From an uncultured Pedobacter sp. (GTDB lineage Bacteria > Bacteroidota > Bacteroidia > Sphingobacteriales > Sphingobacteriaceae), in the NCBI RefSeq assembly GCF_913776295.1, contig NZ_CAJYOJ010000078.1:112487-176486 (forward strand): 64,000 bases of DNA. The letters are read 5' to 3'. The translations under genes were made by a program, and so were the position numbers. The notes under the pieces are model-generated. The model was given only the letters and a program-made list of their open reading frames with translations. It did no database searches and had not been told where the DNA came from. Positions 17,970 through 27,142 of the stretch are shown here, piece after piece. The stretch's first letter is position 1. Each line of letters starts with the position of its first letter.

Positions 17970-18989
17970 ATGAGAAAAATGATATGGTGCCTTTTATTGG
18001 CACCTTTTTTTTGCGCTGCGCAGTCGTATTCTTTAAAGCCTTTAAATGAACGTGCCAAAACCAGTTTACGTGGGTTAAGTGTGGTATCAGATCAGGTGAC
18101 CTGGGTAAGCGGAAGTAATGGTACGGTTGGCAAAACCACCGATGGCGGCATCACCTGGAAATGGGTAAACCCGAAAGGTTACGAAAAAATCGATTTCCGG
18201 GATATTGAAGCGTTCAATGATAAACAGGCCATTATTGTAGGAATTGCCTCTCCGGCCTTCATTTTAAAAACCATCGATGGAGGTGAAACCTGGACAGAAA
18301 ATTATAAAAATATAGATTCGGCAATATTTTTGGACGGTTTAGGCTTTTGGGACAAAAATAGAGGAATCATTTTCGGTGATCCCATAAATGATAAAATGCA
18401 ATTACTTAAAACCACTGATGCAGGTAACAGCTGGCAGGATATTTCTACAAATTTGAAAGTCAGTATGGCTAAAGGTGAAGCTGGTTTCGCCGCTAGCGGA
18501 ACTACCATTAAAACATTACCCGGAGGTAAAACCTGGGTGGCAACCGGTGGTATGGTATCGAATATTTATTTTTCTCCTGACTATGGAAAAACCTGGCAAG
18601 TGTTTAAATGCCCGATTTTACAGGGTGAGGGAAGCACAGGCCCTTTCTCCATTGATTTTTTTAACGAGAAAACAGGTATAACCGTTGGCGGTAACTATTT
18701 AAAGGATAAAGAAAATGCCAATAATGTACTGTTCACGAACGACGGAGGCAAATCCTGGCAAAAGTCGGTTACACCGGTTTCAGGTTTTCGGTCGGGTGTA
18801 ACTTATATTGATGCTAAGACTTTAGTTGCAACGGGTACTTCGGGCACTGATATTTCTGCCGATGGGGGGCTGAACTGGAAACACATTTCCGATAAGAGTT
18901 TTAATGCTGTTCAAAAGGCAAAGAAAGGTAAGGCGGTTTTGTTGGCCGGGAATAATGGTGTCATTTATCAGTTAGATGCCGCTCATTAA
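17970..18989 (+). CDS. Secreted YCF48-like beta-propeller protein with Asp-box repeats
   Basis: 339 residues with a signal peptide (CLLLAPFFCAAQ). Six or seven Asp-box/BNR motifs are visible (KTTDGGITWKW, KTIDGGETWTEN, KTTDAGNSWQD, SPDYGKTWQV, TNDGGKSWQKS, SADGGLNWKH), giving a predicted propeller. Such proteins are labelled oxidoreductase or photosystem II stability factor-like; neither is supported here. No catalytic residues of sialidases can be assigned. Follows the DUF2147-like gene by 7 bp. Confidence 0.8.
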   Translation: MRKMIWCLLLAPFFCAAQSYSLKPLNERAKTSLRGLSVVSDQVTWVSGSNGTVGKTTDGGITWKWVNPKGYEKIDFRDIEAFNDKQAIIVGIASPAFILKTIDGGETWTENYKNIDSAIFLDGLGFWDKNRGIIFGDPINDKMQLLKTTDAGNSWQDISTNLKVSMAKGEAGFAASGTTIKTLPGGKTWVATGGMVSNIYFSPDYGKTWQVFKCPILQGEGSTGPFSIDFFNEKTGITVGGNYLKDKENANNVLFTNDGGKSWQKSVTPVSGFRSGVTYIDAKTLVATGTSGTDISADGGLNWKHISDKSFNAVQKAKKGKAVLLAGNNGVIYQLDAAH

Positions 18990-19127
18990 TATTCGGCTCC
19001 AGATCTGTAACAATTCTAATAACTGTCGTTCTAACCATAAAACACAATATAACTAGCAGAAATGATAAAATTTTGTTTCTTTGCTTTTAACTAGAAGTTT
19101 AATTTAAAACATACACACAATCGCTCC

Positions 19128-19943
19128 ATGGATTTTTTGCACACAATTTTAGGTGATGATATACAAGCTGGATTATTAATTATTTTAAATTTAATTGTAA
19201 TAGAAAGTTTATTATCCGTTGATAATGCTGCCGTTCTGGCAACTATGGTCATGGACCTGCCGAAATCTCAAAGAGAAAAAGCATTAAAATATGGTATTAT
19301 CGGTGCTTATGTTTTCAGAGGGATCTGTTTATTTCTGGCAGCATGGTTAGTAAAAATCTGGTGGTTAAAACCACTTGGCGGTTTATACCTTTTATACCTG
19401 GCTTTCGATTATTTTAGAAAAAAGAACAGTAAAAAGAATGAGGAAGAGGAGGAAGTAGATAAAAGTAAAAGCTGGATTTATAAATCTACCGTTGGTTTGG
19501 TTGGCAATTTTTGGGCTACAGTTGCTTTAGTAGAGGTGATGGATTTAGCTTTTTCCATTGATAATGTTTTTGCTGCGGTAGCTTTTACCGATCATATCTG
19601 GTTAATTTACATTGGTGTTTTTATCGGGATTTTAGCTATGCGTTTTGTAGCACAGGCCTTTGTAAAACTAATGGAAAAATTTACCTTTTTAGAAACGGTG
19701 GCCTTTATTGTAATTGGTGTTTTGGGTATTAAACTCACCTCCTCCATATTTACGCATTTTTATCCCGAGTCGCCGGTTTCTCATGCCATTGAAGGAGAAC
19801 AAACAGATCTTTTTGTTTCTATTTTTACGGTAGCCATTTTCCTCATACCGGTATTAACCTCGCTTCTGTTCAATTATCCTAAAAAACACAAAAGTGATGT
19901 CATGATCTCTGAACAAGCCGAAGACGTATTGGATAAATCATAA
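19128..19943 (+). CDS. terC: TerC-family integral membrane protein
   Basis: 271 residues, about seven to eight membrane helices. The two acidic intramembrane motifs of TerC are present: ESLLSVDNAAVLATMV near 25-40 and VMDLAFSIDNVFAAVAF near 140-156. A charged cytoplasmic loop rich in Lys and Glu lies at about 98-115. TerC proteins are implicated in metal (Mn, Ca) export or homeostasis and in tellurite resistance. It opens a plus-strand ter gene set, 102 bp before the HAD gene. Confidence 0.92.
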   Translation: MDFLHTILGDDIQAGLLIILNLIVIESLLSVDNAAVLATMVMDLPKSQREKALKYGIIGAYVFRGICLFLAAWLVKIWWLKPLGGLYLLYLAFDYFRKKNSKKNEEEEEVDKSKSWIYKSTVGLVGNFWATVALVEVMDLAFSIDNVFAAVAFTDHIWLIYIGVFIGILAMRFVAQAFVKLMEKFTFLETVAFIVIGVLGIKLTSSIFTHFYPESPVSHAIEGEQTDLFVSIFTVAIFLIPVLTSLLFNYPKKHKSDVMISEQAEDVLDKS

Positions 19944-20045
19944 TCAAAGGCTTATCTGTCATAAATCTTACAATCAACCGCTTCTAATTGTACAATCAAA
20001 TTTGTAATATTAGCACTTATTAAACAGATTATGAAATAGAAGGCG

Positions 20046-20750
20046 ATGGCTTTTTACAAACACTACTCATTCGATCTTTGGTTAACGTTAATTAAATCTA
20101 ATCCAACTTACAAGCAGGAGCGGGTAGCGTATTTTTTCAGAAATTTTAACAGTAAGCATAAAAGCATTGACGAAATTGCCATTACTTTTCGCCAGGTAGA
20201 TTTGATGGTAAATGCCATTAATGAAAAAGCAGGTAAAAATGTTGATGCGGATGAAATGTATTTAATGATCATCAGTATGATCAATGATCACGATTTTAAC
20301 TTTAATGATGTCGATCTCGAAGTGCTCGATAAGGATATGGAGCAGATCGTATTTAACCATATGCCGCAACTTTACTGTGATAATTGTTTAGCCGTATTGG
20401 CCAAGATTAAAGACTCAGGAAATTGCTCTACCAACATATTGAGTAACACCGGTTTTATTAAAGGTAAAACCTTAAAAAAAGTCATTGAACATTTAGGCAT
20501 TGGCCAGTATATCGATTTCCAGCTTTATTCTGATGAAGTACGCATGTCTAAACCCAACGCAGGCTTTTTTCAGCTGATGTTGGATCGTATCGACAGAGCC
20601 AAACACCCTGAATTATTATTAACGGACGTTATCCATGTTGGAGATAACCCCCATGCCGATATCCGTGGAGCGCAAGCAATAGGGATTAACAGTATGCTCA
20701 TCAATTCCAATAAATTATCTATTTTAAACCTACTCTATGATACCGTATAA
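20046..20750 (+). CDS. HAD-family hydrolase of the ter operon (DxW variant)
   Basis: 234 residues. Motif I is FDLWLTLIKS: the nucleophile Asp10 is kept but the second aspartate of the usual DxDx(T/V) is Trp12. Motif II is NILSNTGF, the motif III lysine lies in RMSKPNAGFF and motif IV in HVGDNPHADIRGAQAIG. Loss of the +2 Asp is seen in haloacid dehalogenases and some non-phosphatase HADs, so simple phosphatase action is doubtful. The stop overlaps the start of the following phosphoribosyltransferase-like gene by 14 bp, indicating translational coupling. Confidence 0.85.
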   Translation: MAFYKHYSFDLWLTLIKSNPTYKQERVAYFFRNFNSKHKSIDEIAITFRQVDLMVNAINEKAGKNVDADEMYLMIISMINDHDFNFNDVDLEVLDKDMEQIVFNHMPQLYCDNCLAVLAKIKDSGNCSTNILSNTGFIKGKTLKKVIEHLGIGQYIDFQLYSDEVRMSKPNAGFFQLMLDRIDRAKHPELLLTDVIHVGDNPHADIRGAQAIGINSMLINSNKLSILNLLYDTV

Positions 20751-21573
20751 CTTCTCTCTTCATAAAATAGACAATACAGTCGACTTCGGTTTTAATGCCG
20801 ATGATTACAGCCGCTTTAAATTTGGCGACGATCTGGTGGCGCGATCTTTTGGTAAAGACCTTGCCGACGGCTTTATCAGGTATTACCTGGCGGATAATTT
20901 AATTACTGACCAGATTGTGGTGATATCCAGTCCTTATAGCTTTATCCCAACGGCAACTTTTGCCATGAAAAACTATTTCGTTTGCCAGCTTAACCGTTGG
21001 CTGGTCGAAAACGGTGGTTTAGCCGTACAGGAAACAAAAGTGCATAGAACCATTACCTATAAAGAGGATTACGGCGAATTGAGTGCTGAAGAAAGGCTTT
21101 CGCTGATCGGTAATGATTCATTCCATATCGATAAAGAGTTTCTTACCGGCAAAACGCTTTTATTTCTGGATGATATCAGGATTACCGGGAGCCATGAGCG
21201 GATGATCTTAAAAATGGCAAAAGAGTATGGTCTAAAAAATGAAATGCACATGCTTTATTTTGCCGAACTGGTGAATAAAAATATCCATCCCAATGTAGAA
21301 AACTTCCTTAATTACCATCAGGTCAAATCTATTTTCGATCTGGAAGAGATTATCGATAGTGGCAATTTCAGGTTCAATACCCGTATGGTGAAATACATTT
21401 TAAATGCGACATCGAGCAGTTTTACCATCTTTTTAGAGCGCCGGAGCACTGATTTTATCAATGAGCTTTACGATCTTTCACTAGGGAATAATTACCATAT
21501 GATAGAGGCATATTCGAAAAATTTACATCTCATAAAGGACTATATCAAAAACAACAACTATAAATTAATTTAA
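20737..21573 (+). CDS. Phosphoribosyltransferase-like protein of the ter operon
   Basis: 278 residues. LLFLDDIRITGSHERM (about 141-156) matches the PRPP-binding loop of type I phosphoribosyltransferases (DD..TGS/T), and IVVISSPYSFIPTATFAMKNYF upstream fits the core beta-sheet. The C-terminal third is helical and not recognised. Published comparative work on ter systems proposed that linked PRTase and HAD genes make a nucleoside-like metabolite. Overlaps the HAD gene by 14 bp and lies 2 bp before the first TerD gene. Confidence 0.72.
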   Translation: MIPYNFSLHKIDNTVDFGFNADDYSRFKFGDDLVARSFGKDLADGFIRYYLADNLITDQIVVISSPYSFIPTATFAMKNYFVCQLNRWLVENGGLAVQETKVHRTITYKEDYGELSAEERLSLIGNDSFHIDKEFLTGKTLLFLDDIRITGSHERMILKMAKEYGLKNEMHMLYFAELVNKNIHPNVENFLNYHQVKSIFDLEEIIDSGNFRFNTRMVKYILNATSSSFTIFLERRSTDFINELYDLSLGNNYHMIEAYSKNLHLIKDYIKNNNYKLI

Positions 21574-21575
21574 AT

Positions 21576-22130
21576 ATGGCTATTAATTTGCAAAAGGGGC
21601 AACGTGAAAACATCGATGCGCCTAAATTTACAATAGGTTTAGGTTGGGACACCAACAGCTCTTCAACAGGTTCTGCATTCGATTTAGATGCATCAGTTTT
21701 TATCTTAAATGATCAGAAGAAATTGATTTCTGACGAGAATTTTGTTTTTTACAATAACCTGGTTTCACCAGATGGAGCAGTAGAACATACCGGCGACAAT
21801 TTAACCGGCGATGGTGATGGCGATGATGAACAGATCAAAATTGATTTAACCAGGGCCGATTCAAAAGTAAATGAGATGTGTATTGTAGTCACCATCCATG
21901 AGGCGGATAGCAGAAGACAGAATTTCGGTCAGGTTAGAAATTCTTTCATCCGTATTTTTGATGCGGTAACCAATGAAGTGATCTTAAAATATGAATTAGA
22001 AGAAGATTTCTCTATTGAAACAGCAGTAGAATTCGGCAGGATTTACAAACGCGAAGGCAAATGGAAATTTGAAGCCGTTGGCGTGGGTATGAAAGGTGGT
22101 TTACAGGATTATTTAAATAAATATCAATAA
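21576..22130 (+). CDS. terD: TerD-family calcium-binding stress protein
   Basis: 184 residues of the classic TerD fold. MAINLQKGQR opens the protein; the Ca2+-binding acids sit in AFDLDASVFILND (about 32-44) and HTGDNLTGDGDGDDEQI (about 71-87). It ends with EGKWKFEAVGVGMKGG. TerD proteins are cytoplasmic, often linked to membrane stress, tellurite and phage responses. It is 2 bp after the PRTase-like gene and 4 bp before its paralogue. Confidence 0.95.
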   Translation: MAINLQKGQRENIDAPKFTIGLGWDTNSSSTGSAFDLDASVFILNDQKKLISDENFVFYNNLVSPDGAVEHTGDNLTGDGDGDDEQIKIDLTRADSKVNEMCIVVTIHEADSRRQNFGQVRNSFIRIFDAVTNEVILKYELEEDFSIETAVEFGRIYKREGKWKFEAVGVGMKGGLQDYLNKYQ

Positions 22131-22134
22131 TATT

Positions 22135-22749
22135 ATGGCAATCAATCTTCAAAAAGGACAGCGCATCAGTCTGGAAAAAAGCAATGGAAGCACACTTCAA
22201 CAAGCTTGCGTAGGGATAAACTGGGGTGCAATTGAAAAAAAGGGTTTATTTGGCTTTGGATCATCAAAAGAGGCCGTAGATTTAGATGCAAGCTGTGCTT
22301 TATATAATGAAAACAAACTGCTTTTAGAAGTCGTTTACTTTGGCAACCTTAAATCCAAAAATGGCTCGGTAAAACACAGCGGTGACGATTTAACCGGCGA
22401 TATGGGGGGCGATGATGGTTTAGATAACGAAATTATCACCATTGATTTTTCACAACTGGATGCCAGTGTGAGTTATGTTGCCTTTGTATTGAACAGTTTC
22501 AGAGGGCATGATTTTGGTACGATCCCGTTTGCTTCTATCCGCATTTATGAAGGCACGACTAAACGGGTGAACGAGGTATTTGCCAAATTCGACATTGCCA
22601 ACGGAGCCAATTTTAAAGGCCATGTATCCATGGTGATGGGGGTTTTTTATAAGAAAAACGGCGAATGGAAATTTAATGCCATTGGCGAACCAACCAGAGA
22701 TAGAAAACTGGAAGATACTGTTAAAACTGTAACCCAAAACTATTTGTAA
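22135..22749 (+). CDS. TerD-family paralogue (TerZ/TerA-like)
   Basis: 204 residues, a diverged second copy that shares the MAINLQKGQR start. Ca2+-site acids: AVDLDASCALYNE and HSGDDLTGDMGGDDGLDNE. The extra segment IEKKGLFGFGSSKE (about 30-43) is the TerZ-type insertion. It probably forms mixed complexes with the first TerD protein. Located between TerD and TelA genes in the same operon. Confidence 0.92.
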   Translation: MAINLQKGQRISLEKSNGSTLQQACVGINWGAIEKKGLFGFGSSKEAVDLDASCALYNENKLLLEVVYFGNLKSKNGSVKHSGDDLTGDMGGDDGLDNEIITIDFSQLDASVSYVAFVLNSFRGHDFGTIPFASIRIYEGTTKRVNEVFAKFDIANGANFKGHVSMVMGVFYKKNGEWKFNAIGEPTRDRKLEDTVKTVTQNYL

Positions 22750-22776
22750 GCTGTAAAGCTGGTAATTGATCAAACT

Positions 22777-23874
22777 ATGGAAACCAACCCAAACGTTACT
22801 CAGGCCCTTACTCCGGTTAAGCTGGATAAGGACGGAAATGTTGACCTCGAAAAAATAACAGCTGAAGAAACGGCTAAATACCAGGAAATTGGCAAATCGT
22901 TAGAACCATCGGATGTAAATTCGATCCTGAATTATGGAAGCGATGCCCAAAACTCCATGGAAAAATACAGTAACGATTTTCTATCGTCTGTACGTACCTA
23001 TAACAGTGGTGAGGTTGGCGGTTTAATTAACGAGCTGCTAACCGAACTGAATTACATCGATGTATCTGAACTGGAGCAGAGCGGCTTTAAGAGTTTCATC
23101 TCGAAGATTCCGTTCTTAAAAAATTTAGTGGTTGATGTGAAAAAGCTTTTCCAGAAATATGATGTGGTGGTTAATAACATCGATAAGATTACCAACAAAA
23201 TTAAAGCTGGAAGGTTAAATTCTATTAAGGATAACAGTTCGCTGCAAACCATGTTTGATAGCAATGTTGGGTACATCCACCAAATGGAAGAACTCATTAT
23301 TGCCGGACAACTAAAATACAACGAACTGAGTATTAAACTGGCCGAAATGGAAGGGCGTCCGGCTGATTATCAGGATTATGAAATTGCCGATTTGAGGGAT
23401 TTCATCAGCCGGTTGGATAAAAGACTGGCCGATATGAAGATTGTGCGTTTTATCATGTTACAATCTTTGGCACAGATCCGTGTGGTTCAGAACAACAACA
23501 CTTCCATTGCAGAAAAAGCGCAGTCGATAGTTTCTACCACCATTCCGGTTTGGAAAAATCAACTGACAATTGCAGTTGCGCTACAAAGGCAAAAGGCCAA
23601 TGTAGAGATGCAGAAGAAAATTTCGGATACCACCAATACCATTTTACAGAAAAATGCAGAGATGCTGAAACAAAACAGTATCGATGTAGCCAAGGAGAAT
23701 GAAAAAACAGTAGTATCTTTGGAAACCCTGAAACGAACCACTTCATCGCTGATCGAGACACTGAACGAGGTAAAACAGATCCACGAAGCAGGCGCACACA
23801 GCAGAAGGGTATTAGATGGCGAACTTAAAACGCTGGAAGCAGAGCTGAAAAAGAACGTAACGAGGGTGAATTAA
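22777..23874 (+). CDS. TelA-like toxic-anion resistance protein
   Basis: 365 residues, mostly alpha-helical with long coiled-coil segments, matching the TelA (PF05816-type) family: LNYGSDAQNSMEKYSNDFL, IPFLKNLVVDVKKLFQKYD and the conserved STTIPVWKNQLTIAVAL. TelA proteins accompany TerD/TerC and are thought to act at the membrane in stress responses. It lies 27 bp after the TerZ-like gene and 7 bp before an unknown gene. Confidence 0.9.
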   Translation: METNPNVTQALTPVKLDKDGNVDLEKITAEETAKYQEIGKSLEPSDVNSILNYGSDAQNSMEKYSNDFLSSVRTYNSGEVGGLINELLTELNYIDVSELEQSGFKSFISKIPFLKNLVVDVKKLFQKYDVVVNNIDKITNKIKAGRLNSIKDNSSLQTMFDSNVGYIHQMEELIIAGQLKYNELSIKLAEMEGRPADYQDYEIADLRDFISRLDKRLADMKIVRFIMLQSLAQIRVVQNNNTSIAEKAQSIVSTTIPVWKNQLTIAVALQRQKANVEMQKKISDTTNTILQKNAEMLKQNSIDVAKENEKTVVSLETLKRTTSSLIETLNEVKQIHEAGAHSRRVLDGELKTLEAELKKNVTRVN

Positions 23875-23881
23875 TTAAAGT

Positions 23882-24844
23882 ATGGATGAATTCCGTTTAA
23901 ATATTCTCAAGAAATCAAGCGCAGAGATCAACCGTTTACAGTTGCTCTCTGTGTTTTTTGATGATGAGGTGATTTATAAAATTTACTTACGGAGCCAGGT
24001 TATTCATCAACTTTTTGCCAATAACGAAGAACTGGAGATCGAAAAATTAGATCTCTTCCACCTTCAGTTTACCGATAGCGTAATCGATCTGCTCAGAAAG
24101 ATTAAAAAGAGCAATGAGAAAAACGTATCGCTTATCTACGATGAAATTGACCTGAATGAAGAACTGATTGACCGGATGACGGGTACGCTTGCTGGTCAGA
24201 AAAACTTTCAGCAGGATAAACAAAAGCAGTCGCTTAAAATTAATTTATCGCTGCGGAAGTTATTTAGTGTATTGTCTGAGCTGAGTTCAGATTTTCCTTT
24301 TTCTAAGAACATCAACGTTTTTAGTTCCAGGTACGCCAACGATTTTTATTTCGATCTTACCACAGATCAATTTTCAAAATTGATTGATTTTCAAAATAGG
24401 CAAGTATATACCAATGTGTATGCAACCATCGAGAAGAAATTAATGGGCAAGCTTTGCAAACATGATTTCAGGACTGAATTTTATATTGGTTTAAAATCAG
24501 GCGAACTCGTGATTGAGGTTTATAGATTTTTGGATGAAGATTATTATTATCTGTTTTTCCCCAGTAGAAATCTCTTCCTATTCTGCGATTTAACGATTTT
24601 GAAAAACCTGGACACAACAAACAACCTATCTGAGAGGGAGCGGATTATACAGGAACTACAATATAAAAACGATAAGTTGAAAAGCAACGCTGCGGTTTTA
24701 AAAACAGCCATTCCGAATGAGGTTGTTCAATTATTGGAAGATAGCTATGCTAAAATATCGGATATCAACTTCCTCAATCACCTCAATAATTTTGATGTTC
24801 AATCAAATATTTTAAAGACTATGCTGAAAACGGATTTGTTTTAG
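23882..24844 (+). CDS. Unknown protein, last gene of the ter operon
   Basis: 320 residues, no signal peptide and no membrane helix. The N-terminal half is helical (LRSQVIHQLFANNEELEIEK), the middle has a beta-rich stretch (FRTEFYIGLKSGELVIEVYRFLDEDYYYLFF) and the C-terminus is helical with a KNDKLKSN-type coiled coil. I do not recognise a family. The 7-bp spacing to telA and shared strand make it a likely functional part of the ter system; a TelA partner or scaffold is one possibility but is speculation. Confidence 0.8.
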   Translation: MDEFRLNILKKSSAEINRLQLLSVFFDDEVIYKIYLRSQVIHQLFANNEELEIEKLDLFHLQFTDSVIDLLRKIKKSNEKNVSLIYDEIDLNEELIDRMTGTLAGQKNFQQDKQKQSLKINLSLRKLFSVLSELSSDFPFSKNINVFSSRYANDFYFDLTTDQFSKLIDFQNRQVYTNVYATIEKKLMGKLCKHDFRTEFYIGLKSGELVIEVYRFLDEDYYYLFFPSRNLFLFCDLTILKNLDTTNNLSERERIIQELQYKNDKLKSNAAVLKTAIPNEVVQLLEDSYAKISDINFLNHLNNFDVQSNILKTMLKTDLF

Positions 24845-24857
24845 ATCTAGAACCGCT

Positions 24858-25090
24858 CATCATTTCAACTGAAACTTACCAATTTTCATTGGTAGCGAAA
24901 CGTCTGCCTGTACAGGCGGGGAGAAATCTTTGAACTGTATTATCAGCAACTTTAAAAGATTTAGCTTCGCTGAGTCTTCGGGTTCTCGACTGCGTTGCAC
25001 TCCGCTCGAAATGGCGGGTATGCGAAAGGCATCATTTCGACTGAAGCTCACCGAGCTTACGTCCGCTATGCTTCATTCGAAAGGACGGAA
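24858..25090. repeat. Double copy of family A dispersed repeat
   Basis: Two adjacent imperfect units: one begins CATCATTTCAACTGAAAC and holds GTCTGCCTGTACAGGCGGGG, and the next runs from GCTTCGCTGAGTCTTCGG through TCTCGACTGCGTTGCACTC and CGCTCGAAATGGC into CATTTCGACTGAAGCTCACC. Words such as CTCGACTGC..GCACTCCGCTCGAAATG are the reverse complement of the unit at 5258-5360. It separates the ter operon from the convergent hydrolase gene. Confidence 0.65.
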
Positions 25091-25123
25091 TCAATTAAAG
25101 AACCCTGGTCGCAAAAGAAGGAT

Positions 25124-25987
25124 TTACCTAGTCAATACCGCCAATTTGTGTTTAAACAAGTCAATCGTTCTGTTCCAGGCGAGTTTTGCTGCGGCCTCGT
25201 TATACCTGGTGGGTGAAGTATTGTTATTAAATGCATGATTTACACCGTCATAGATGTAAATCTTGTAATTAATTTTATTGTCTTTTAGAGCCTGCTCGTA
25301 AGCTGGAATCCCGGCATTAATCCTTTCATCCAAACCAGCGTAGTGCAACATTAAACTCGCCTTAATTTTAGGAACATCGGCAGCATTGGCCTGCGCACCA
25401 TAATATGCCACAGCGGCCTGTAGTTTCGGGTCGTTCACCGCTAATTTATTAGCCATGCCACCGCCCCAGCAAAAGCCAACACAACCTACTTTGCCGTTAC
25501 CATCTTTTCTCTTTCGTAAATAATCAAGTCCCCTTAAATAATTCTCCAGATTTTTTTCAGGATCTAATTTACCGATTAGCTCGCGTCCTTTATCTTCATC
25601 TGCTGGCGTTCCACCAAGCGGGGAGAGCGCGTCAACTCCCAAAGCCAGAAAACCTTCACTGGCAACACGTTTGGTAACCTCAATAATATGTGGATTTAAG
25701 CCTCTGTTTTCGTGGATCACCAGTACACAGCCCAGATTCCTTTTACCTTTTGGCTTAGCCAAAACTCCCTTCATTTCACCTTCAACACCCTGATAGGTGA
25801 TATTTTCCACTTCGATATCATCACGGTTAAAATCTGCTGCGGCGGCATAATTATTCTCCAGCATTGGGAGGATCGTCATGGCCAATGCTGTGCTGCCAGC
25901 CAGGACGGCCAGCTTTTTCATAAAATCTTTTCGGCTTAGCTGGCTGTGGGTATACTCATCGTAAAGGTTTATTATTTTCTGATCCAT
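25124..25987 (-). CDS. Dienelactone hydrolase family protein, exported
   Basis: 287 residues. The N-terminus has a Tat-like signal (SRKDFMKKLAVLAGSTALAM, with Arg-Lys instead of Arg-Arg). The alpha/beta-hydrolase core has the nucleophile Cys173 in GCVGFCWGGGMAN, an aspartate in HYAGLDERINAG and the histidine in DGVNHAFNN, i.e. the Cys-Asp-His triad of dienelactone hydrolases. Natural substrate unknown. Single gene, convergent with the ter operon. Confidence 0.88.
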   Translation of the reverse strand: MDQKIINLYDEYTHSQLSRKDFMKKLAVLAGSTALAMTILPMLENNYAAAADFNRDDIEVENITYQGVEGEMKGVLAKPKGKRNLGCVLVIHENRGLNPHIIEVTKRVASEGFLALGVDALSPLGGTPADEDKGRELIGKLDPEKNLENYLRGLDYLRKRKDGNGKVGCVGFCWGGGMANKLAVNDPKLQAAVAYYGAQANAADVPKIKASLMLHYAGLDERINAGIPAYEQALKDNKINYKIYIYDGVNHAFNNNTSPTRYNEAAAKLAWNRTIDLFKHKLAVLTR

Positions 25988-26050
25988 CTTATTAATTTTT
26001 GAAATTGCTATACAAGATAAAAAAGCCTATCGACATTAAAGCCGGATTGC

Positions 26051-27055
26051 CTAAAAGTTACAATATGTTTCTTCCCATTTTTTAATCAATGCCACGCGGT
26101 GTTTGGTATATCGGGGGGTTAAAAAACCATTTGACCAATCATCGTAATTGTCATAAAAGAACTTTAAAAAGAAAATATGGAAGGTAATACCCAGATAAGG
26201 AATGGCATTTAATTCATCATTTGTTAACGGTCTGACTTTTTGATAGGCATTTAAAAAAGTATCGAAATCCTTCTCTGCCTGTTCTTTGGAAATTTGGTTA
26301 TTCAGCTGGTGGAAGAAATAATGGTTCAGGAACGACATCAAATCGTTAATTAAATAACCTTGTCCCGCAAAATCGAAATCAAAAAAGGTGATTTTCAACT
26401 CTTCATCAAAATGGAAATTTTTCGGGAAGAAATCATAATGACAATAACCATAACTGAATGTTGAAGTATCGAATTCTTTAAACTTTTGAACTACTTTTTC
26501 TGAAACGTTCTTTAAGTACTCATATTCTTCCTTCATTTCTGAAAAATGAGGTTTGAAGTCTTTTAAAGGCTCAAATAGGGTGGTTTCGAAATTGAATATC
26601 GGCCGCGGATTGCTCAGTTTTATCGATGAAGTACTTTGATGTAATTTAGCTATATCATGCCCCAATTGATTGAGGTGCTTATCCTCTAGGTCTAAAACTA
26701 CTTTCCCCTCTGCAAAAGAAAATAGGATACCATTTCTTAAGCCTTCAATAGCATTAAACTGTTGGATCTGTTTTCCTTCCACATCCCGGATTGGATAAGA
26801 AACTGAATTTCCATTTGCGTTTAAAATGTTTAATAATTCTACTTCAGCTTCAATTTCGTTGCGTTTACGGTGCGCACCGCGGTAAATTTTGAAGATATAT
26901 TTCTGGTTCCGATTTTCCAGGATATAGGTGTCGCTTACATTTCTGATGAGTAACCGGCAGGTTGTAGATGGATCCAGCCCATAAGCTTCAATTAAATAAT
27001 CTTTTAATACGGCTGCTGATAAAGTGGAATATTGAGCGGGAAAGAAATTCTGCAT
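26051..27055 (-). CDS. APH/choline-kinase-like phosphotransferase
   Basis: 334 residues with an aminoglycoside-phosphotransferase-type kinase fold. The N-lobe has KYIFKIYR (ATP lysine region); the catalytic loop is YCHYDFFPKNFHFD (Brenner motif HxDxxxxN) and the metal-binding motif is ITFFDFDFAG. Likely substrate is a small alcohol or amine (homoserine, choline or a sugar), as for many such Bacteroidota proteins; a resistance role is not implied. Single gene. Confidence 0.85.
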   Translation of the reverse strand: MQNFFPAQYSTLSAAVLKDYLIEAYGLDPSTTCRLLIRNVSDTYILENRNQKYIFKIYRGAHRKRNEIEAEVELLNILNANGNSVSYPIRDVEGKQIQQFNAIEGLRNGILFSFAEGKVVLDLEDKHLNQLGHDIAKLHQSTSSIKLSNPRPIFNFETTLFEPLKDFKPHFSEMKEEYEYLKNVSEKVVQKFKEFDTSTFSYGYCHYDFFPKNFHFDEELKITFFDFDFAGQGYLINDLMSFLNHYFFHQLNNQISKEQAEKDFDTFLNAYQKVRPLTNDELNAIPYLGITFHIFFLKFFYDNYDDWSNGFLTPRYTKHRVALIKKWEETYCNF

Positions 27056-27142
27056 GGAAATAAAGGTATTGTAACGATAAATATAAATTTTTAAATAGAA
27101 ATCTTATCCCGGCTCGTTCAGTCAGATTAAAACTAAATGCTG

